Of a stretch of DNA of 64,000 bases, positions 20,801-30,609 are shown in pieces; position 1 is the first letter of the stretch, and each line of letters starts with the position of its first letter. The notes under the pieces were generated by a model, which was not told where the DNA came from, ran no database searches, and saw only the letters and a program-made list of their open reading frames with translations. The translations under genes were made by a program, and so were the position numbers. The DNA comes from Paroedura picta (Eukaryota; Chordata; Lepidosauria; Squamata; Gekkonidae): contig NC_135371.1 in NCBI RefSeq assembly GCF_049243985.1, positions 4,055,501-4,119,500 of the forward strand. Reading direction: 5' to 3'.

Positions 20801-23120
20801 CTTTTGTGGAGAGAGGAAGCAAAGGTGACTGTAAGCTCTTTTGAGACACATGAGCCAGGCACTGTTCTCTGAAAGCTCTCTCACCCTCACCTACTTCACT
20901 GGTGTCTGTTGTGGGGAAAGGAATGGAAGTCAATTGTAAGCTGCTTTGGGACTCCTTTGGATAGAAGAAGAGTTCTTTTTTTTATATCCTGCTTTTCACT
21001 GCTCAAATGAGTCTTCCCAGATCAGAACCCCCATCATGTAGGTGAATGTAAGAGAGCTCTGAGAGAAGCTGATCTAAATTGGAGAGCTGGATTTGTTTCC
21101 CCTCTTTTCCTCCACATGTAGCCAGCTGGGTCACTTTGGGCTAGTCACAGTCCTGATACAACTGTTCTCACAGAGCAGTTCTCTCAGAAATCTCTCAGAC
21201 CTACCTAAATTACAGGGTATCTGTTGTGGGGAGAGGAATCGAATGGTGTTTGTATTATTTTTAAAATAGTCATTTAAAAGCCTAGGAGTTTCCAACCTTC
21301 TTCAAATGGGGGGGGGAGGGGCCTACTTGCTGAACGGGAAGGAAATGTGATTTATTTCCCACACAAGGCCTATCATACAGCTTCCGCTGCTGTGAACTCC
21401 ACCAATTTATTTACATTCAAGTGGGTAGCCATGTTGGTCTGAAGTAGCACAACAAACATTGAATCCAATAGCTATTAGACTCAATTATTTATTTACGTAT
21501 CAACCAGTCCCCATTTTTGGCTGGTTTTTCGTCTAACAAGCCACAGTGCAGTATCCACAGCTTTCCCCTCTCACTCGATCTCCTCACAACCAGCCAGTGA
21601 GGTCAGTCGGTCAGAAAGTAAAACGGCCAAATTTCACCCAGCGAGGAGATTTTCATCCGGACCTCTGAGGTCTTAACACACCAACCGTTACACAACACAG
21701 AGATGTGTGGAAACAAATGCCAGGGATACCTATTGGGAGGAATGGCAGGTGCCTACAGGCCCTTTGGAGATAATGGGAGTCAGGAATGCCAACAGGCTTG
21801 CATGGGGCTCCGCTGAAATACACTGATGCAGGGAAAAATTGCCATGAAAATTAAACCTGCTAGAAACCTGCTCTAGGTCATGAACGACAAGCCCCAGAGC
21901 ACAATGATAGCCCCTAGGGCCAGAGAACCAGTTCTGAGACCAGAATGATGGTCCCCAGGACTGGCATGCATATTCTAGGGCTGGAATGACAACCCCCCTT
22001 AGCGGAAGCATTCTCACAGGTGGTTATTCCACTCTGGGGGCTGTCATTCCAGTCCCAGAATATTCATGCCATCCCCAGGGGCTGTCATTCTATCCTAAGG
22101 CCTGGCATTCCAGTCCCACAACAATCATGACGCTCCAAGGTCCATCATTCCGCTCTGGGACGTGTCATTCCAGTTCCACAACATGCCTGCTTCTCCCATG
22201 GACGCTATTCCAATCTTTTTTTGCTTAAGAGTCTGTTTATTTATGTAAGGCAACAGTGGAAGAACAGAAAAGATAAATTAAAAAGAGGTTATACAACATA
22301 AGTATGATTGTCAAGGACTATCATGTAAGAGGCAGCCCGGTATAGTGGTTAAGATTGGTAACCTTTAATCTGGTGAGCCAGGTTGGATTCCAGGTCCCAC
22401 CTGGAGACTGGCATCCCTACCATGCCATTCCGTTCACCAAATCTACTTTATTAGAAAGAGGAGGAAGAGAAAATTCAAAGAAACGCCCTCCCCGCTTCCC
22501 GCATGATCAGACTGCTGCCCAGGGCTCCTTCCGCACACCTCGGAGAACGCACTTTCAACGCGCTTCAGAAGTAGGTTTTCCTGTTTTGCACCAGAGAATC
22601 TAGCTGCAAAAGTACACGGAAAGCCCCATTATGCAACGAGTCACTCCAGGTGGTTGCACTTCAGACCCAAGAACGGCAGGAGAAGAAAGAGTCCTCTCTC
22701 AGGCCGAGGAGGGGGCCTCTTTCTCTATGGGGCTGCTCCCCCACCCACCCCAGGTTGCCCAGTCCCGCTCTGCCCTGGAAAAAGCTGCAAAGAGCCAGGC
22801 AATCTTTGCTCCTAATGGGAGGGGGGGGCATCCCGCTGAGATCAGACAGAGACCCCCTCCCATCCATAACTGGGTGGGGCCAAAGAAGTTTGAGGGGGGG
22901 CTCTTTCTCCCCCCCCCCAATATGTGTATCTTCTGCATATTGCCCCCCTCTTTAGAGAATGCACCTAAACTCACCTTCTGCACTCTGTGTCTCCCTCCTC
23001 CTCTTTTGGAACTATTCTGAACCAAACTCCGCCCCTAGCAGGAAAAAAAAAAGAGCCTTCCTTTCGCATCCATATTTGGCCCGTCTAGGGAGCGGCGCTC
23101 GCTCGCTTTAACCCTTTGCA
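17091..23120 (-). CDS. Gene C: SCAN zinc-finger transcription factor, 556 aa, tandem copy of B
   Basis: Exons: leader 22975 to about 23120, SCAN 19580-20366 (ATG 20321-20323), KRAB-position 18247-18373, fingers 17091-17890. The coding length equals gene B's (1671 bases with stop) and no frame break is seen, so both copies look functional. The SCAN exon encodes the same 248 residues as B, while the finger exon differs at 17 of 264 codons, including DNA-contact positions. Proteins B and C could therefore pair through identical SCAN domains while reading different DNA sites. The intron next to SCAN carries a SINE split by a 323-bp transposon. Confidence 0.88.
17950..18088. mobile_element. Palindromic MITE, CACTTTCAATGCAC family
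   Basis: Gene C counterpart of 9472-9602; ends GGGCCCATTCCACACAC and GTGTGCGGAATGAGCCC. Confidence 0.75.
18247..18373 (-). CDS. Gene C KRAB-position exon, degenerate, 127 bp
   Basis: Donor GTGAGT (18241-18246), acceptor CTTTCAG. Differs from gene B by T to A at residue 1 and L to Q at residue 32. Same phase 0 to 1. Confidence 0.75.
18967..19573 (+). repeat. tRNA-headed SINE touching gene C SCAN donor, split by transposon
   Basis: Same insertion as in gene B; body 18967-19196, tail 19520-19573, interrupted by the 323-bp element. Confidence 0.8.
19197..19519. mobile_element. 323-bp terminal-inverted-repeat element, unit 2 only
   Basis: Ends GGCCTATTATGCACGG and CCGTGCATAATGGGCC, 16-bp inverted repeats with one mismatch. 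Unit 1 has the empty site (CTCAAATAGAG near 10650). A short AAA or AAAT flank duplication is possible, which would suit a Harbinger-like element, but this is not certain. It splits a SINE in the SCAN-proximal intron of gene C. No coding capacity. Confidence 0.88.
19580..20366 (-). CDS. Gene C SCAN exon
   Basis: Donor GTGAGA at 19574-19579, acceptor CCGTCTAG before 20366. By eye only about five base differences from gene B's 744 coding bases are seen, and all are silent. It includes the VKQEP site, the capsid-like block and SCAN. Confidence 0.92.
20565..21240 (+). repeat. Cluster of partial tRNA-headed SINEs
   Basis: At least three overlapping partial copies (heads near 20615 and 21075), absent in this form from unit 1, where the matching stretch is a single degraded copy at about 11750-11830. 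Confidence 0.7.
21880..22215 (+). repeat. Imperfect ~38-bp tandem array, longer unit 2 copy
   Basis: Includes about 90 bp (21885-21975) missing from the unit 1 array, so copy number changed after duplication. Confidence 0.65.
22975..23120 (-). promoter_or_regulatory. Gene C leader exon and shared promoter motif
   Basis: Donor GTGAGT at 22969-22974; shared motif at 23084-23115 (GGGTTAAAG to CCTAGACGG, coding strand) with a GGGGCGGAG box downstream. Nearly identical to gene B. Confidence 0.6.
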
Positions 23121-23226
23121 ACCTTGCTAAACAACCAGAGCACTAACATCAAAGGACCCCTCTTCTAAGGCGTGCCAAGTGCCATCCATTCTCTCCCCAG
23201 GGTATTGCGGCCTGTAAATCCAAAGT

Positions 23227-23243
23227 GGGGGGGGGGGGGGGGG
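23227..23243 (+). repeat. Poly-G run of 17
   Basis: Uninterrupted G17 near the gene C promoter side of unit 2; G-quadruplex-prone on the plus strand. Confidence 0.9.
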
Positions 23244-23689
23244 ACTGGCTGGGCTGAGGCTTTGCTATGTGGAGGAATCGGCTGGCTTTGCTTTCTGATT
23301 GCTAAGAAACACCACACAGGTTGGCTTCTTAGGCTGAGCACAGTACTTTGGCTTTATTAATAGGGTCTGCCACATTCCCCCCCTTTAGCCCTCTTATAAG
23401 AGATCCCTGTATTCTGATGAGGAAGCGTCCATGTTTATATTTTCAGAGTTGCCACCCCCCAGGTGGGACCTGGAGATCTGGAAATTACAACTGATCTCCA
23501 GGACTGAGAAACCTGTACAGAGTTGGCCAAACTGAATCACTCAAGATGACCATGGACTACAGTTCCCATGAAACCCTGACAGCAAAGGGATACATTGGGG
23601 TGTTGGTGTAGAGATGCTTCAGTCTTAGCAAAGAATTGGAGAAGTCCCGTTTTCACTTGTTCCTAAATTAAGAGATTTTCTTTATTTAT

Positions 23690-24200
23690 ATCGACTGGAA
23701 CCTTACAACTAGAATTGGAGTGCATCCGATGAAGCTGATTTACAGGAGGTTCAGGACGGACAAAAGAACACTGGTTTTACACAGAGAGTGATTAAAATGT
23801 GGAATTTGCTTCTACAGGATGTAGTGATTACCACAGGAATCAACAATAAATCATGTAGCAGAGACCTATCAGTGCTACTAAGCATGGTGAATGAGGGGAA
23901 CCCCAACATTCAGAGGCACTGAATTTCTGAATCCCAGAGCCAGGAGGCTAAAACAGGGGAAGGCCTCGGCCACTCTGCCTTGTTGTTGGACTTCCAGAGG
24001 AACTGGTTGGCCACTATGTGAGACAGGATGTGGGGCTAGGTGACCTATTGGTCTGATCCAGCAGGGCTCTTCTAATGTTCTTATGAAGGCCTCTATGCCC
24101 TCCTGTTGGCCCTCCAGAGGAACCAATTGGCTATGTGTGAGGCAGGATGCTGGATGAGATGGAGCACTGGTCTGATCCAGCAGGACTCTCCTTATGTTAA
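23690..24200 (+). mobile_element. CR1/L3-like LINE 3' end
   Basis: Ends with two copies of TGGTCTGATCCAGCAGG, a common squamate LINE terminus. Related ends at 29395-29525 and 48880-48930. Confidence 0.7.
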
Positions 24201-24483
24201 ATCAATTCAGGCAACACAATAGGACGTCCAGTGAACAATGTAATAGGATTGGGATTGCGGAAATCTCACACCAAGCAGAGAATGACCCTGTGGGTCATTT
24301 TGGAATTAGTCTTCTGGAGTGGGGGACATTTCACCACCTTCCTCCTCCTCTCTCTGGTTTTGGGACGAGTCCCCCCCCCCATTTACTTCTTACAGATTAA
24401 CTTCTTTTACTCTGCACATTTTTCTCCAGCAGGGACAGAAAGTATCCTCTCCTCCTCCATTTTATCCTGTGCTATAAATTAGG

Positions 24484-25260
24484 CTAAAGGACTGTTACTG
24501 GCCCAAAGTCACCAAATGAGCTGCCACGGCAGAGTGCACATTTGAACTCAAATCTTCCCGATCCAAGCCCAATGCTTTAACTCCTACAGTACACCATTGC
24601 TGCAATGGTTCCCCTGATGGGGCACTCAAACCGGATTATTACAGCAGTTTAGAATCTGGTCATGTGATACAGCTTCTTTGCTGTGAGGAATCCCTGAGAA
24701 ATGACATGTTCGCCGTGTGGGGAGTAAAACAAGCTTCACTGATTTGTTTTTTTATTTTTATTTTTCCGGACAGTTCCTGGAAGCAAACGGAGAAGAGCTG
24801 TTTTTTTGTACCAAGCTTTTGACTACCAGGAGTTTCAAAGCAGCTTAGAATCTCCTTCCCTTCCTTTCCGGACAACAGATACCCTGTGAAGTAGGTGGGG
24901 CTGAGAGAGCTCTGAGAGAACTGTGACTGACCCAAGGTCACCCAGCAGGCCTTGTGTCTCAGTGACTTAAAATCAGCTTCCCTTCCTCTCCCCACAACAG
25001 ACATCCTGTGGGGTAGGTGGGGCTGAGAGAGCTCTGAGAGAACCATAACTGGCCCAAGGTCACCTAGCAGGCCTCATGTGCCTCAAAGTATTTACAATCA
25101 CCTACCTTTCCTCTCTCCACAATAGGCACCCTGTGAGGTAGGTGAGGCTGAGAAAGCTCTGAGAGAACCGGAACTGGCCTAAGGTCACCCAGCTGGTTGA
25201 ATGTGGAGGAGAAGTGGGGAATCGAACCCAGTTCTCCAAATTACAGGCTGCCACTCTTAA
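24484..25260 (-). repeat. Reversed SINE cluster
   Basis: Repeated CCAAGGTCACCCAGC and AGGTGGGGCTGAGAGAGCTC blocks show three to four partial reversed tRNA-headed SINEs; 24484-24603 belongs to a related older family. Confidence 0.75.
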
Positions 25261-25347
25261 CCACGACCCCACGCTGGCTTTAGACCCCAGCCCCAACTGC
25301 AATGCTTTCCGCAGGCAACGAGATATATACAGTTGAACGCTTTTATA

Positions 25348-25353
25348 TTTTAT
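25348..25353 (-). terminator. Gene D polyadenylation signal
   Basis: AATAAA on the minus strand about 265 bases after the gene D stop. Cleavage site unmapped. Confidence 0.45.
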
Positions 25354-25616
25354 TACGCCTCGTCTTTCAATACAAAAACATTGCCGGGACAATTTACCCC
25401 CCTTCAAAAAAAAATTGTAGCTATTAAAGTCACCCAACTGAAATGACCAAGGACCCTCAAAACATGAGTCAAGTCATTCTGCCAAGGAAGGGCAAGCGTC
25501 TAAAAGACCCCTGATTCAGAGAACTTCTTTCCCCATCAGCAACTCACTCATGCGTAAGTTTCTGGGTAAGTGGCACCTCGCCTGCAACAGTACACAGCCC
25601 CATAAGCAGGCTACTT

Positions 25617-26590
25617 TTAAAGGTGCCACAAGGCTAAGACGGCTATCTCACTGCTGAGTGGGTGGGGAGGGGCACAGGGAAGTTCCCCCCCACCCCTGGC
25701 GTGCATCCTTTGATGCAGTGTAAGATTGGTGCTCTGGCTGAAGCGCTTCCCGCACTCAGTGCACTGATACGGCTTCTCCCCCGTGTGGGTCCTCTTGTGG
25801 CGGATGAGGCTCGACTGGTCGCAGAAGCTCTTCCCACAGTCCGCGCAGGTGTAGGGCCTCTCCCCCGTGTGCAGCCGCTGGTGCGCCCGGAGGCTCCCCC
25901 GGTGACTGAAGCGCTTCCCGCACTCGGGACACTTGAACGGCTTCTCCCCCGTGTGGACCCTCCGGTGCTGGGCGAGGCTGGACTTGTCCGAGAAGTGGCC
26001 CCCGCAGTCCGAGCAGCTGTGGGGCTTCTCCCCCGTGTGCATCCGCAGGTGGCGGATCAGGTTGGTGCTCTTGTTGAAGCTCTTCCCGCACTCGGAGCAC
26101 TGGTAGGGCTTCTCCCCCGTGTTGATGATCTGGTGGGAGGTCAGGTGGGCGCTCTGGTTGAACGTCTTCCCGCACTCGGGGCACCGGTAGCCCCTCTCGC
26201 CCGTGTGCATGATCTGGTGGCGGATCAGGTGGGTGCTCTTGCTGAAGCGCTTCCCGCACTCGGAGCATCGGTAACGCTTCTCTTCCCGCTGGAGGGTTTC
26301 GCTTTCAGGAAGGGGCCCCCTCTGGCCGGAGCACGTCCCTCGGATTGGGTCTGATTGCTCCTCAGGCTCAAGTCTCCAGTTAACTCCAAGGTATTTGCTT
26401 TTTCTTTTGCCCACTTGCTTGATTGGCTGCGCCGGGGTTTCGTGGGAGGACTCATCTCTCCTATCCTTAGAGAGGTTCCCCTCTTGGCTCTCTGGTGATT
26501 CTGGATTCCAGAAATTCTCTTTCCGCTCTTTGCTCTCAGTTCCTTTGGTTAAGGTCTCTCTGGGCGCCTCTTCATTCTCCTGCTTTCCTC
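25617..26590 (-). CDS. Gene D zinc-finger exon (7 fingers, one lacking a ligand)
   Basis: Acceptor TTCCGGCAG before 26590, in phase. The opening linker contains [14 protein letters not shown]. Fingers start YRCSEC, YRCPEC, YQCSEC, HSCSDC, FKCPEC, YTCADC and YQCTEC. Finger 2 ends HQIIN, so the fourth ligand is Asn; it may fold poorly or bind zinc through three ligands. Finger 4 has GGHF for GKxF. The tail after finger 7 (ARGGGELP on) is not finger-like. Confidence 0.92.
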
Positions 26591-29500
26591 CTGCCGGAAC
26601 AGGGAGAGAAAACCCTAGTAAGAGTTGATTTTTATACCTTGCTTTTCACTACCCGAAGGAGTTCAACAGTAGGCCCAGAGGGGTCCCAGGTGAGCACGTA
26701 CACAGGTATGAATCCCAACCCTATTCTGCACGATCGCCACTTCTTGGGTTTCTCAAAGCCTGGGGAATATCTCAGGGGTTTCTCACTGATAAAAACGTTG
26801 AGAAGGGCTGGGTTAATGAATTGTCCAAGGCTTTCATGACTGGAGTCAATTGACTGCTTTGGGTTTTCCAGGCTGTGTGGCCATGGTCTGGTCATCTTAG
26901 TCCCTGGCGTTTCGCCAACAACAGGGGTAGGACATGGCAAGATGGGAATCTCTCCCCACCAGAACAACGCTAAGATCATAAAATGCTAATTTGCTGACGG
27001 TCCCTGACCCAAAAGAAGAGTGTCTGACCTTGACTAGTGCCAGGGCCTTTTCAGTTTTGGCTCCAGTCTGGTGGACTACGCTACCTGTGGAGACCGGGTC
27101 CTGACAGAACTACCAAAGTTCTACAGGGCCTGTAAAATGGCCCTATTCCATCAGGCATATGGTTGAGGACGGGGCAAACAAATAAAAACACTGGGCCTGC
27201 CCCCTCCAGAATACACCCCCTCCAGAGTATAACAATGTAGATGGCCTAAAAACAGGAATAAGAACAAAGCTTAAGACAATTGGGGCACTCAGATTTGCAT
27301 CCTACTTCTCATTGCCTCAAAGAGTCTCTAAGCGGCTTACAATCACTGCCCTTCCTCCCCCCAGAACAGGCACCCTGTGAGGTAGGTTGAGCTGAGAGAG
27401 CTCTGAGAGAACAGACCTATCAGGGCTGTGACAAGCCCAAGGTCACCCAGCTGGCTGCATGTGGAGGAGCGGGAAATCAAACCTGTCTCACCAGATTAGA
27501 AGCCGCTGCTCTTCACTGTTACACCAAGGGTAATAGCCAGCTGTTGTTAATAATAATGATGATGATAATTATGTTTATATCCCACCTTTCCTTATTTTTA
27601 TATCCCCCTAGCAACTAACATCAGGTATAAAACAGTCAATACAAAATAAATTATACATATAATAAACATGAATTTAAATTTAAGCTTTAAAGTTGTTCTT
27701 AAAACCACCTCGTCCAGTTTAAAATCATTACGGGGAAAGAAACAGGGCCCCCCTTCTTACCCTGCAGACTCATATCTCCATCCTCCTCTTCCTTGATGCC
27801 CCTCAGGAGCCACACCTGCTCACTCTTGGACAGATCCTGGCCTGCCTCAGGGACATTCCCAGCCATCTCCTCCAAGGGCACCTGCAACAGCAGAGAGGGA
27901 CTTATCATTTGGCGAGTGTGTGCAATGTAGCCAAAAGATTCTGAGGTGGTCTGGCAGCCAGGCAAGGGGCTTTCAGGGACAGGGCGTGGCTTAAGGTGGG
28001 AATAGGTGTGCTCCATCCCCTTGCAGGGGCCGAGAACTCACTTAGGCTCGGGAAGGGGGTTGGACTAGATGACCCAGGAGGCCCCTTCCAACTCTATGAT
28101 TCTAAGGGGGATGGGGAGCCATAGAAGTGGCCAATTCCCTGTCTCGAGGCCAAGCCCATTAAGGCAGATGGGGAAAGGCCGTGGACCCCCTCTGGAGGAG
28201 TGGGAAATCAAACCCACTTATCCAGATTAGAGGTCGCCACTCTTAAGTAGTACACCAAGCTGGCTGGAGACGTCACTTTCCCACCCAAGGGCGTAATGTT
28301 GCTTTCTGCTTCACCCCACCACCCCGCCACCCACGAGGACCCATACAGAGAACACAAAGACATGGCCTCACTTCTTCCTCCGGCCTCTCGGCCTCTTGCT
28401 GCCGCAGCAGGAACTCCTCCGCCAGGGCCACCGCCTGGGAGCAGGTTTCCGGGTTGCATCCTTTGACCCAGCTCTGGATCTCCGGCGGGAGTATGATCAG
28501 GAACTGCTCCAGGATCAAGAGCTCCAGGATCTGCTCCTTGGAGTGCCTCTCAGCCTTCAGCCACCCCTGGCAAAGCCCCTGTAGTCGACTCAGAGCCCCT
28601 CTCGGCCCCTCGGCCTCCTGGTAACAGAAGTGCCGAAAGTGTTGCCGAATCTTCTCCCTGCTGACGCCGTCCCTTCTCAAGATGGCTGCTTTAACTTTCC
28701 CATAATCCTCTCTGTCTGGGGCATCCAGGCCAATAAAGGCCTCTTCGGCCTCTCCCCTGAGGGCCGGCAGGAGTCGGGTTACCCACTCTTCTTCGGGCCA
28801 CTGGCAGGCTTCGGCCACTTGCTCGAAGGAGGCCAGGAAGGCCTTGGCGTTGTCCCATGGGGAGGGCTTCTCTGGTGGTCTTGGGCTTGCCCATCTCGAG
28901 TGAGGGGAGTCCACGGTCTGGAGGAACTCCTGCCACTGGACTTCCCACTGCTGATGCTGCCCCTCTCGCGGCTCTTGCTTCACGGGCTCCCCTGACCTCC
29001 TTGGGGAGAACTCTCTGGCATTCCCAGCCCAGAGGACAGGAGGGGCTGTCCCGATTCCTGCTGACCTCTGCCCTACGGCGGGGCTTGCGCGATCATGCTC
29101 CTCCATTTTCATTACAAAGAGAGGGTCACAATGCAGAAAATTCTAGAACAGATCCCTGCAATCTAACCAGGGATGTGGATCTTCTGCCTAGGGGGTGAGA
29201 AAAGAAAAAAGGAGGGTACAAACACTTCAGATCATTGCATGTCATCCAAGGTGGCCAAACTGAGGTTTTCCAGATTTCCATGGACCACAGTTCCCATGAG
29301 CCTCTGCCACCATGTCTTGGCGAGGGCTCCTGGGAATTGTAGTCCCTGGACACCTGGAGGGCCTCAGTTTGGCCACCTCTGAGGGAACACTCTATCTAGG
29401 GCACTGATGGTTGGCATCCTTGGTGCTTGGAGGGCAACAGCAACTGGGCGTCTGGAATTCTGGCCCTACTGTGACCTGGGTAGGCCATTGGCCTGATCCA

Positions 29501-30072
29501 ACATGGCTTCTCTGATGTTCTTATGGAACTGTTGCTCTCTCAGTGTCCATGGACTACAGTTCCCATAACCCCCTGCCAGCACATGTTGACGTAGCACATG
29601 GGAACTGTAGTCCATGGACATCTGGAGAGCCACCCCTACTGGGATGCTGGACGAGATGGACCCCTGGTCTCATCCGGCTCAGGGCTCTTCTTAGGGAGCT
29701 GGATATGGCTTGCAAGGGGGCCCTTTGGAGGAGCCGAAATCTGGCACAACTGCTCCTTTTGGGCTGGATACGGTGGGAAGGCAGGAGGGGCAGCGGGAAG
29801 GCAGGAGGGAAGGCTAGGAGCAATTAGGGGGGTTTGGGGGGTGGCTCATTGCGGTCTCTGTTATATCCTTCCACCATCCCCCGCCCACCCCTGCAAGCAC
29901 CTACCAGTCCGTGCTGGCTGGCTGGCCAGCTCACCCCTCCTCTCTCCTCTCCTCTCCTCTCCCTGCAGCTGTGAAGGGGAGGGGGGGAATCCAAAACCAA
30001 CCCCCCCCACCCCAAAGAGCAGCCACCACTGTGGTCCTCTCTAGGAAGCACAACTCAGCTTGCTTAACTCTT
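25617..30072 (-). CDS. Gene D: SCAN zinc-finger transcription factor, 611 aa
   Basis: Exons: leader 29905 to about 30072, SCAN 28372-29187 (ATG 29110-29112), KRAB-position 27761-27881, fingers 25617-26590. Coding lengths 741+121+974 divide by three. The protein has a VKQEP site (44-48), capsid-like block (about 56-150), SCAN (about 151-237), degenerate KRAB segment (248-287), acidic linker and seven tandem fingers (about 394-584) with TGEKP linkers. Finger 2 has Asn for its last zinc ligand. A likely polyadenylation signal lies at 25348-25353. Likely a nuclear sequence-specific DNA-binding protein. Confidence 0.88.
26815..26985 (+). repeat. Interspersed repeat, GGCTTTCATGACTGGAGTC family
   Basis: Shared with 34610-34860 (GGCTTTCACGGCTGGAGTC, then a GTGGCTGTGGTCTG stretch). 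Seen widely in reptile DNA; I cannot name the class. Confidence 0.55.
27290..27530 (-). repeat. tRNA-headed SINE, reverse
   Basis: CTCAAAGCGGCTTACAATC-like body to CCAGATTAGAAGCCGC head. A head-only piece lies at 28200-28262. Confidence 0.75.
27761..27881 (-). CDS. Gene D KRAB-position exon, degenerate
   Basis: 121 bp, acceptor GCTGTTGCAG, donor GTAAG (27756-27760). Peptide begins [16 protein letters not shown] and includes IKEEEDGD, itself a SUMO-like or acidic patch. VPLEEMA echoes VTFEEVA of KRAB-A, but the EEW and MLE core is gone. Confidence 0.75.
28035..28106 (+). mobile_element. CR1 LINE 3' tip
   Basis: GGGTTGGACTAGATGACCC to CAACTCTATGATTCTAAG. A reversed tip is at 43538-43592. Confidence 0.7.
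28372..29187 (-). CDS. Gene D SCAN exon
   Basis: Acceptor CACCCCCTAG before 29187; donor GTGAGG at 28366-28371. The last codon is GAA where the other genes have CAG (EEQ), so the exon/donor boundary is AA|GTGAGG, slightly off consensus. 247 codons: MKMEEHDR start, [15 protein letters not shown] block, SCAN from [14 protein letters not shown] to LAEEFLLRQ. Confidence 0.9.
29248..29380. mobile_element. hAT-type MITE, diverged
   Basis: Arms GTGGCCAAACTGAGG and its inverse around ACAGTTCCCATGAGC. A related piece lies at about 29545-29635. Confidence 0.65.
29905..30072 (-). promoter_or_regulatory. Gene D leader exon and shared promoter motif
   Basis: Donor GTAGGT at 29899-29904; motif at 30038-30071 reads GAGTTAAGC then GCTTCCTAGAG on the coding strand, the most diverged copy (GAGTTAA for GGGTTAA). 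A (CTCTC)n tract lies within the leader. Confidence 0.5.
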
Positions 30073-30416
30073 GTCAGGATGCAACACCAAAGCACCATTT
30101 TCGACTGCTGGGATCTTGGCTCCTTCTTTTCCGTGGAGGGGGGCTGAGAGGATGTCCTCCCTCCCTGAGGCAGCTTGCTCCCCTGTGGACTGCAAAATCT
30201 GCAAAATCTTTTGCACCCCCTTTCCAAATGCCCCCCCCCAAAAAAAGGTGCTGACTTTTCCCATGGGGGGGATTGATTCAACTGAGTAGCCGTGTTGGTC
30301 TGAAGTAGCACAATAAAGTCCAGGGGCACCTTTAAGACCAACAAAGATTTATTCAGGGTGTGAGCTTTCGAGTGCAAGCACCCTTCCTCTAATTAGGGGG
30401 GGAGACATGCAAATAG

Positions 30417-30605
30417 GGGTGCCAGCCTCCAGGTGGGACCTGGGAATCCCCTGGAGTTATAGTTCATCTCCAGACTAAAGAGATCAGTTCTCCTGGAGGA
30501 AATGGATGCTTTGGAGGGGGGACTCCCTAGCATGATAATCCACTGAGGTTCCTCCCTGCCCCAAATCCTGCCCACTCCTGGCCCCACCCTGAAGTCTCTC
30601 CTTCC
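30417..30605 (+). repeat. Interspersed repeat, CCAGCCTCCAGGTGGGACC family
   Basis: Self-similar ends (GGTGGGACCTGG..CCTGGAG) around GATCAGTTCTCCTGGAGG. Other copies: 3850-4110, 13780-13990 (-), 39018-39190, 45680-45805, 49610-50035 (two or three), 50630-50800 (-). Confidence 0.65.
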
Positions 30606-30609
30606 AGCC

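Larger units (their letters stand above)
15070..23215. repeat. Tandem segmental duplication, unit 2 (holds gene C)
   Basis: Second copy of the unit at 5810-14640. It lacks about 600 bp present in unit 1 (6690-7285) and carries two segments that unit 1 lacks (about 15797-16388 and 19197-19519). Direct tandem arrangement suggests unequal exchange, possibly between repeats. Confidence 0.85.

Noticed and set aside
25662-26354. 230-codon plus-strand open frame
   Set aside because: Antisense of gene D fingers; repeats every 28 codons follow the fingers, not an independent protein.
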